Part shown: positions 55,401 to 64,000 of the stretch, in pieces
Numbering within the stretch: position 1 is the first letter of the stretch
Layout of the letters: the number at the start of each line of letters is the position of its first letter
From: JAPLNB01 sp964451955
GTDB lineage: Bacteria; Planctomycetota; Phycisphaerae; Tepidisphaerales; Tepidisphaeraceae
Reading direction: 5' to 3'
DNA: 64,000 nt
Assembly: GCA_964451955.1 (NCBI GenBank)
Contig: CAYVKG010000001.1
Location: forward strand, 62,001 to 126,000
Program-made: the position numbers and the translations under genes
The notes under the pieces: model-generated
Told to the model about the DNA's origin: nothing
The model's input: only the letters and a program-made list of their open reading frames with translations
Databases searched by the model: none

Positions 55401-58400
55401 TTGTCACCGGCTTGACCTGGCAGCCCACCCCCGTTCGCGATGGTCAGCTGCTCACCTTCTCCGCTTCCATCAAGAACGACGGCATCGGAGCCATCACCCG
55501 CGAGTTCTACGTCCGATTCGAAATCGACGGCGCCTTCGTCGGCCGCCAACTCTTCAACGCCGGCCTCGCCGAAGGCGCGTCGGCCGTCGTCACCCAGACC
55601 TGGATCCCCCTGCCGGGCGTTCACACCGTCCGCGCCGTTGTCGATGAATACAACGTCGTCGGCGAAATCAACGAAAACAACAACGACCGGTCGGTTGCTT
55701 TGCCCGCCATCGCTGACGAGACCGCCCCCGTCATCAACAGCATCACGCCGCCCACCAGCGCTCGACTGCGCGGAATCGTACAACTCTCCATCGCCGCAAC
55801 CGATAACGTCGGCGTCACGGCATACGCCTTCGAATGGTCCACCGACGGCGCCCTCTGGCATCTCATCGCCGACGGCCCCGCATCCCAGGTTGCCTGGGAT
55901 ACGGCCGCCATCCCCGGCGGCACCTACCAGCTCCGCGGCAGCGCTCGCGACGCCGCAGGCCATGTCGGATACAAAACCGTCGCCTACACCCTCGACAGCG
56001 TACCCCCGACACCCTCCGCCCTCACGGCAACGACGACCGAGATGTCCATACGCCTGTCCTGGACCGACTCCAACGCCCCAGATTTCGCCTACTACCGCCT
56101 GTTCCGTAGCATAACCCCAGGCACTGCATACCAGGCCATCAACGGGGCGCTTACCCAGACCACCTTCGTCGACAACGCCGTCGAGGTCGGCCGAATCTAC
56201 TACTATGTGGTGGCGACCTTCGATCAGGTCGGCAACCAGAGCGCCTTCTCCAACGAGGTCTATGCGGCACCCGCCGCTGACTCCACCCCGCCCGTCGTGA
56301 CCGCCTTCAACCCGGCGGACGGCGCTCGCTCCGCAACCACCATCGGCCTCACCGCCTCCGCAACCGACAACGTCGCCGTCCTCCGCTATGCTTTCGAGTA
56401 TTCTGCCGATGGCGCCTCCTGGCAGCAGATCGCCTCCGGCGCTTCCACCGCCTCCTGGAATGTCACATCCATTCCCAGCGGCCAATACCACGTCCGAGTC
56501 ACCGCCTTCGATGCCGTCGGCAACAACGCCTCAATCACCCGAAAGTACGTCGTTGACCATATCGCCCCAGCCACACCCGCCAACATGCGCCTCACCACCG
56601 GCCAAGTTGCCCTCGTGGCTGCCTGGGACTCCGTCATCGCCGACGACTTCCGACACTACAACCTCTATCGCCAGATCCCCGGCGGCAGCATGATCCTGCT
56701 GGCTTCGACGACCTCCACCGTCTACGTGGATAACTCCGTTGCCACCGGAAACACCTACACCTACCGAGTCACCGCCGTCGACAGCCTCGGCAATGAAAGC
56801 TCCCCTTCCGCAGACGTCTCCGCCTCGCCGGGCAACGACACCACCCCGCCCGTGGTCCGCACGCTCATCCCCGCGGACAATTCCAAGACCAACAACTCCC
56901 TGCTAATCTCGACCACCGCCACCGATAATGTCCTCGTCAAATCGTTCCTCTTCGAGTATTGCCCGGCCGGACAGAATGCCTGGACAACCATCGGCCAGGA
57001 CTCCAATCCCGGACGCGGCGGATCAACCTGGTCCGGACAGATCGTCTGGTCGACCACCGGCCTCGCCGAGGGCCAATACACCGTCCGTGTCACCGCAATT
57101 GACCACGGCGACAACACGGCTACCCTGCAACGCACCTACATCGTCGACCGCTCCAGCCCTCAGGCTATCGCGGCCCCGCTCGTCCAGAATAACCGGCGCG
57201 GCGCACGCCTCGACATCTCCTGGAATCCGTCCGCCGAATCCGATGCCGCCCAGTACGGCGTCTATCGCTCAACCTCCCCGGGCGCCGGCTATGCCCGCAT
57301 CGCCCTGACCCCACAACTCACCTATGCCGACACCGGCCTCCAGAATGGAACAACTTACTACTACACCATCACCGTCTTCGATTCCGCCGGCAACGAATCG
57401 ACCCCGTCCGCCGAAGCCTCCGGCACGCCCACCGCGGAATCCGATCTCGGCGTCGTCAGTCTCTCTTTCAGCCCCGCCAGCCCCGTCCGCGGTCGCGAAG
57501 GTTCCATCGTCGTCAGGGTCGAAAACTCCGGGCCGTCCAACGCCACTGCCCGACTGATCGTTGAAGACACCACCGGAATCGGTACGAGCCTGCTCAACCA
57601 GGTCATCACCGTCAACTCCGGCACCGTCCTTGACGTCACCGTACCCTGGACGCCCACCACCGCCGGCGTGCGATCCATCCGCGCCCGCGTCAGCGAGGTC
57701 GCCCCCGAAGACGTCGATGCCTCCAACAACGTCCACGCTCAGGATGTCGCCGTTAATATCGCCCCCGTCGCCAATGCCGGGCCGGACAAGACCGGCAACT
57801 GGAACACCCCCATCGAGTTCACCGGCTCCCTCAGCACCGACGAAGACGGATTGGTCGTCGCCTATGCCTGGGATTTCGGCGACGGTGAAACCGCCCCCCG
57901 CGGGACCATCACCCATACCTACAAACTGCCCGGCGTCTATACCGCCACCCTCACCGCTACCGACAACCGCGGGACGGCTTCCCAAGACACCGTCACCGTC
58001 ACCGTCGCCGACACCCGAGCCGATCTCGTCGTCTCCAAACTCGAATGGAACCCCGTCGAACCCCAGGAACGCGATCGAGTCACCATCACCGCTACCCTCG
58101 CCAACATCGGAAATGGTCCGACCCTCTTCGGGTTCTTCGTCACCTTCTACATCGACGGACAGTATCAAGGCTACAAGCGGTTCAACGACCTCCTCCAGAA
58201 GGGCGGCGCCGGCCAAGTGTCGTTCGACTGGACCGCCACCAAGGGAATGCACACCCTCAAGGTCGTCGCCGACGATATCCAGGACAACATCGTCGAGATC
58301 GACGAGTCCAACAACTCCGCCAAAACCGCCATGTCGCTCCAGCAGGTCTACTTCCCCGACCTCGCCATTACAAACCTCTCCTGCCCCATTCAGGGCCCAC

Positions 58401-61400
58401 GCATCACCAGCGAGCAGCCCCTCCTCGCCACCGCCACCGTCAAGAACAACGGCGCCGCCGATGCCATCGATTTCTGGGTCAGCCTCTACCTCGACGGCGT
58501 CCAGGTCTCCCGGAAACACGTCAACCAACTGATCGTCGGGGCCCAACAGGAAATCACCTTCCAGTTCGCCCCCGTTGCCGGTAACCACACCCTTGTCGCC
58601 ATCGCCGACGATCCCGTCAGCCTCGTCGTCGAGGCCAATGAGGACAACAACTCCGCCACGCTTGTCCTGCCGACCGTCGCCCTCGATTACCCGGACCTCA
58701 CCGTCTCCAATATCACCCTCCTGCCCAGGGAAACTATCCTGTCCGATGGCACCTCCATCGATATGGCCGCCACCATCCGCAACCTCGGTTCCGTCGCCGC
58801 CGAACGCCGATTCCTCGTCAGCTTCTACGCCGATGACCGCTTCGTCGGCAACCGCGAAATCACCTATCTGGCCGCCGGCGCGGAAATCACCGTCGCCCTC
58901 CAGACCCTTGCCACCCCAGGCGTTCACAGTGTCCGTGTCGTCGTCGATCAGGACTCCCGCATCGCCGAGGCCCGCGAAGACAACAATGTCGCCAACACCC
59001 AAACCGCCGACCTTGTCATCATGTACCCGGACCTGGTCGTCTCCAACATCAGCTGGGTCCCCCAATCGCTCAAGTACGGCCAGACCATCAGCTTCATGGT
59101 CACCGTTTCCGATACCACCGTGGTCTCCACCCTCGATAACTGCCTCTTCACCCTCTACGTCGACGGCGAGCCCGTCGCCAAACAGGCCCTGCCCAGAATC
59201 ACCGGACACTCCTCCCAGTCATTCACCCTCGCCGTCCCGGCTACCTTCAAGCCCAATCAGCCCCACGTCGTGACCGGCGTCATCGACTCCGCCAACGCAA
59301 TCCGCGAGGAAGACGAAACCAATAACTCCATGGTGCAGTCGCAGTCCCTTAGCATCGCCGACACCTTCGTCATGACCTTGACCACCCCTGGAGCGGCGGC
59401 GGCAAATGACGACGATACCACCGGCCAGGGACCCGTCCTCTATACCACCACCCAGGTCGCCGAAATCGTCGTCAACGTCCGCCGCGGTTCCGACCTCATG
59501 GTCTCCATGACCCCCCAACTCGGCGTCGAGTCCTACATCACCTGCGTCAAGGAAGGCGCCTGGTACATCGACGACCAGGGCAATGCCAAACAACGCCCCG
59601 ACGAGGTCATCTTCGACCACACCCCCATGACCTTCAGCGTCGCCGACTGGAGCTACCACGCCTCCGTCAACCTCATCCAGTTCGGAACCGGTAACTACAC
59701 CTTCCGTGTCACCTCCACCGACGGCATCGACTCCGCCACCGAAATCAAACAGGCTATCGTCATCGAGGAACTCAACTTCTCCCTCCAAACCGACAAACCC
59801 GTCTACAAACGCGGCGACATGATCCAAATCACCGGCCGCGTCCTCACCATCGGCGGCGACCCCGTCGCCCTCCAGAAAATCATGCTCATGGTCACCCAGG
59901 GCGATACCGACTTCGCCATGTTCGACCTCACACGCAGTTTCTTCAACGAATCCACCCGAATGTTCACCACCATGACCGACGAGGAAGGCTACATCGACTT
60001 CGCCTTCCAGTCCGCCTGGGGCGACGCCGGGTCCTACAGCGTCGACGCCTTCGCCAAAGGCCGCCTCGCCGGCACCGCCGGACACACCGGCTTCAACATC
60101 CTCTCCATGGATCTCGACCCACGACGCCTCACCGTCGATTGGGTCAAAAATAGCTCCTATTCCCGCATCCTTACCCTCAAAAACCTCGGCGATATGCCCC
60201 TCCACGGCCTCCAGGTCTCCTTCACCGACAACAACCCCGACGACAATGTCACCGCACAACTCGTCGGCGTCGTCCCCAATGTCCTCGGTGGCGGCGTCGC
60301 CATACCACTCACCATCAAGGTCACCATCCCCGAAAACGCCCCGGATTCCGCTACCTTCACCCTCCGCGTCACCTCCACCGAAGGCGTCAACGCCATCACC
60401 AATATCGGCCTCATCCTCCGAAACCCAACCCCTCAGCCAACACTCGATCAGACCGACCTCAAGGTCGGCGTCAACCCCGGTTCCAGCTTCTCTCAAACCC
60501 TCACCCTCACCAACAACGGCATGGGCACCATGCGCGACATCCAGCTTGTTGCCCCCTCCCTCCTCCCCTGGGTAACCCTTGCCGGTCTCGGCAAATCCGA
60601 ACTCAAACCCGGCGAATCCACCACCTTCCAAATCAAGGTCGCCCCGCCCGTCGGCGTCACCCTCGGCCTCTATGTCGACGGCGTCATCGTCACCGACGGC
60701 CTCAGATCCGCTTCCCTACGCCTTACCGTCGAAGTCAGCTCTGCCGATCGTGGCTCCCTCGCCTTCCTCCTCAACAACGACGCCGGCCAGTTCGTCCCCA
60801 ATGCCGAAATCACCCTCGTCAGCCATGAGTCCTTCATGGCCGTCTCCGCCTCCGGCCAGCAGACCACCTACCACAATATCTACCACCTTAAGTCCAATCC
60901 CGCCGGCATCGCCGTCATCGACGACATCCCCTTGGGCGACTACGACTACACCATCTCCGCCGCAGGACAGGAAACCGTCCGCGGCGTCGCCACCGTCCAG
61001 CCCCGCTCCGACGCCCGGATCCTCGCCATCACCATGGTCGCCGTCCCACTCTCCTTCAAGTGGACCGTCACCCCCATCATCATCGAGGACACCTACGACA
61101 TCACCCTCAATCTCAGCTATGCCGTCGACGTCCCCAAGCCCCAGTTCACCTTCCTACCCCCCTGGGTCTGCATCCCCCACACCGTCGCCGTCGACATGCA
61201 CGACCAGATCATCATCGTCAACCCCAGCCTCATCGCCATCCATGACGTCACCGTCAACGTCATCGGCGCCAACGGCATCACCCTCTCCTCCCTCGGCATG
61301 ATCGGCGATATGCCCGCCAAGTCCTCCACCGTCATGGCCCTCCATGTCGCCCCAGGCAACTACGCGTTCCTCAACGGCAACAACACCTATCTCCTCGTCA

Positions 61401-64000
61401 CCGGCACCTACATCACCTTCGACCCCATCACCAATCTGCCCAACCCAGAAGAAACCACCGTCAGCGGCAAAATCCCCCTCGTCAATCCCGATCCCAAACA
61501 AACCGTCAAGGTCAACTTCGGCAACGAGAAATTCGAACTCAACATGCCCAACATGGAAGAGGGCGACGGCGAAATGATGGATAAGTTCGAGCTCCCGCGG
61601 TTCCCCGAAGGCGGCGGCGACGGCACCGTCCGCGAGCTCGTCAAGATCGAAATCAAACAGAAAGCCACCCTCGAACGCGAAGGCTTCGACGCCCGCCTCG
61701 AACTCACCAACGGCATCAGCTCTCCCCTCGTCGGACTCACCATCTCCCCCCGCGTCACCGACGAATACGGCTTCGATGTCACCGAACGCTTCTACATCGT
61801 TCCACCAGTCCTCGAAAATATCTCCGCCCTCGACGGCTCCGATCAACTCGGCGCCTTTGCCACCCTCAATGCCAAGTGGATCCTCATCCCCGGCGATTCC
61901 CTCGGCGGCACAGACCTCGCCGGCAAAAAATACTACGTCAAGGCCGTCCTGTCCTACTACGCCGACGGCCGCCTCAAAGAAACCCAGACCAACTCCGTCG
62001 AAATCGTCGTCCACCCACAACCAAAACTCTACTTCCATTACTACGTCCCCCAAAACGTCCTCGCCGATGAGCCCTTCAAGCTCGGCCTACTCGTCGAAAA
62101 CGAGGGCGACGGCGTCGCCACTAATCTCAAAATCGACTCCGGTCAGCCAAAAATCGTCGAAAACCTCGCCGGTCTACTCATCGACTTCCGAATCATCGGT
62201 TCCTCCTTCGGCTCACAAACCGGCGACATCGTCCGACTCGTCCTCGGCGACGTCCAGCCCCACTCCACCGCCCATGGCTACTGGATCATGACCTGCACCC
62301 TCGACGGCTCCTTCGTCGAGTTCACCGCCTCCATCACACACCGCGCCTACAAAGGCATCGACATCAACCCCCTCATCCTCGGCGTCTTCACCGAAATCAT
62401 CCAGCACGACTACCTCTTCGCCGACGCCCGCGACCCCAATAACTCCTTCAGCCTCATCGACCGCGACCGCGATGGCTTCCCCGATTACCTCATCAACTTC
62501 TACACCGGCCTCCATCTGCCCATCATCACCCCGGAGAGCGTCACCGTCACCAAGCAGCCCACCCCCCAAGATCGCACCATGAACCTCACCGTCCCGCCCC
62601 TCGCCGGATACGTCTCCGTCACCCTCCCAGATCCCATGCCCGGTTCCAATCTGCGCTCCATCACCCGACACAATGCCGATGGCACCACCACCTCCCTCTC
62701 CGGCAACAACTTCTGGGTCGCCGACGGCAATATCCACTTCGTCGACGAACTCGGCTATGTCGACGACGACGGCTACAAGCAGCCTCTCGCTGGCAACTAC
62801 ACCCTCGACTTCCGCTCCGCCTTGTCCGTCGTTGAAGTCAACGTCGCCCCCTGCGAGTTTGACATCATCCCGGGCGGCCAAGACTTCATGGATGGCAACG
62901 ACAACATCAAGATCAACCCCCTGCCCGAAGGATCCTCCATCCAGACCTACGAACTCATTGAGCCCATCTTCTACATCAACGTTGACCCCACCGAAGGCGC
63001 CAAAACCGCCGTCGGCATCACCATCCGAAACGAAGGCGTTGTCGCAGAATCCGGCATCGCCGACATCATCGATGTCGGGCCCGACGGTTCCGAGACCATC
63101 CTCACTTCCCTCGAAATCGAACAACTCAAGGGCCTCCACATCAAACGATTCGTCTTCAAGTTCGTCGCGGCAAACCCGGGCAAACACACCATCATCGTCC
63201 GCATGCGCAACGACGCCCCAACCAAGGAACGCCAAGTCGCCATCCGCGTCAACGCCCGACCCTTCGCCGACGCCGGCGCTGACTTCTTCTCCACCGTCAA
63301 AGAACCCACCAAGTTCGATGGCTCACGAACCGTCGACAGCGACGGCTTCATCCGATGGTACATGTGGGACTTCGGCGACGGCACCTGGTCCAACGGCCCA
63401 GGCCCCACACACGTCTACACCCACTCCGGTACCTACAAAGTCCACCTCGTCGTCAAGGACGACACCGGCGCTATGTCCGAAGACGTCATGCAGGTCACCA
63501 TCAATGAGACCCGCCCAGACCTCACCATCGGCCAGATCACCTGCAACCCGACCACACCCCAGGAGGGCCAGACCGCTACCGTCACCGCCACCATCCGCAA
63601 TATCGGCGTCAGCGCGACCCACCAAGGATCCTTCCATGTCGCCTTCTACATCGACGGCGTCTACCAGGGCTTCAAGAAGGTCACCCAAGCCGTCGCCCCG
63701 GGTTCCTCCGTCGATGTCTCCTTCCTCTGGGTCGCCACAACCGGCAATCACCTCTTCACCTTCACCGCCGACGACCTCGGAAGCATGGTCGACGAGGCCG
63801 ACGAATCCAACAATACCAAAACCCTCGCGCTCTACCCAGATCAAGTCTACTTCCCGGATCTGATCGTCTCCGACATCGGACTCTCCATCCCGCAAAACCA
63901 GCCCACCCCGTGGGGTACCCCGGTCAACATCATTGCCACCATTCAAAACGTCGGCACCGCCGACGCATCCCCCTTCCGCGTCGATTTCTACGTCGATGGA
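49479..64000 (+). CDS. Giant modular surface protein, continuation (3' end outside window)
   Basis: About 4840 codons with no stop seen in the frame beginning at 49481, still open at the window end. In order: three glycine-rich modules to 51350, LamG at 51385-51950, five CARDB (APHP) modules at 52050-53880, an Ig-like module, a jelly-roll-like domain at 54175-54650, Ig-like, two CARDB modules to 55710, alternating Ig-like and fibronectin type III modules to 57430 (WTDSNAPDFAYYRLFRS, WNPSAESDAAQYGVYRS), CARDB, PKD at 57765-58015 (WDFGDGE), four CARDB modules to 59350, an alpha-2-macroglobulin MG-like module near 59790 (TDKPVYKRGDMIQITGRV), a long mixed region with a carboxypeptidase-regulatory-like module near 60760 and an Asp-rich loop DRDRDGFPDYL near 62460, then a second PKD at 63265-63510 and CARDB again. 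Extracellular and probably cell-surface; no catalytic motif seen. Confidence 0.88.
49830..50510 (+). repeat. 681-base direct repeat, copy A, in the giant gene
   Basis: Matches copy B (50667-51347) with one difference that I found (G at 49861 versus A at 50698); the period is 837 bases or 279 codons. Encodes a glycine-rich module with SKNTTAQVNGQWAGVGVAIY, GGSGGGAIRLVVSG and GGGGGRIAVYYAS. A diverged third copy straddles the gap. Confidence 0.95.
50667..51347 (+). repeat. 681-base direct repeat, copy B, in the giant gene
   Basis: Second near-identical copy of the glycine-rich module. Near identity at silent sites implies very recent duplication or ongoing conversion. The unique 156-base spacer between the copies (50511-50666) continues the same frame. 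Confidence 0.95.

Noticed and set aside
54290..56491. 733-residue minus-strand frame rich in Gly, Asp and Val
   Set aside because: Mirror of the C-rich third codon positions of the giant gene; several similar long antisense frames (for example 57269-59209) have the same origin.
1..64000. tRNA, rRNA and known riboswitches
   Set aside because: I looked in the intergenic regions and saw no cloverleaf, rRNA segment or recognisable riboswitch; a covariance-model search would be needed to be certain.

Overview
The window looks like part of a metagenome-assembled genome from an anaerobic or facultative, flagellated member of the Planctomycetota, probably Phycisphaerae-like. The clues are two type IV prepilin-type proteins with the GFTLVELLVVIGIIA leader, a PEP-CTERM protein, an N-terminal LEPR-like motif on a giant surface protein, a pyruvoyl-dependent arginine decarboxylase, a glycyl radical enzyme, and moderately high GC. 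A run of exactly 100 N at 49379-49478 marks a scaffold gap. This lineage call is inferred from gene content; no marker phylogeny was possible.

Layout. (1) 1-10845, plus strand: a secreted DUF4965 + GH51 arabinofuranosidase fusion (5' end outside the window), a complete furanose ABC importer (YtfQ, YtfR, YtfT, YjfF), a glycyl-radical-enzyme activase, and a glycyl radical enzyme that matches trans-4-hydroxy-L-proline dehydratase (HypD) at every active-site position I can recall. (2) 11024-14979, minus strand: an SPL-family radical SAM protein, a small and possibly frameshifted exported peptide, a secreted alpha-galactosidase-like hydrolase and a small membrane protein. (3) 15110-17450: guaB and two small lipoproteins. 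(4) 17721-24338: a GH172 (DUF2961) lipoprotein, a Rieske protein, an SsuABC-type sulfonate/taurine-like importer and two prepilin-like proteins. This stretch is G-rich on the plus strand whichever way the genes point, and it ends at a strong terminator. (5) 24755-32262: envelope proteins (DUF4105, HEAT-repeat lipoprotein, coiled-coil membrane protein, 56-residue membrane protein), three acyltransferase-fold proteins and the PEP-CTERM protein. (6) 32510-36854, minus strand: fliS and an oversized fliD. (7) 37019-44583: housekeeping and envelope genes (rph, SPOR-like lipoprotein, rdgB, uspA, pyruvoyl arginine decarboxylase, dacB/PBP4, a degenerate metallo-beta-lactamase-fold protein, a gluzincin-like lipoprotein, acylphosphatase). 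(8) 44833-64000: one giant secreted modular protein, interrupted only by the assembly gap and still open at the window end (more than 6,300 residues visible).

How the genes may work together. The most interesting idea is that block 1, perhaps with the nearby alpha-galactosidase-like and GH172 enzymes, degrades hydroxyproline-rich plant glycoproteins such as extensins. Those carry arabinofuranosides on hydroxyproline and alpha-galactose on serine. The block offers arabinofuranose release, furanose import and radical dehydration of hydroxyproline side by side. A second recurring theme is a -10 hexamer only 6-9 bases before the start codon (guaB, rph, uspA, the 14979 membrane gene), which predicts leaderless mRNAs. 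A third is the giant protein, whose gap falls inside a glycine-rich repeat; comparison with the intact copies predicts about 489 missing bases.
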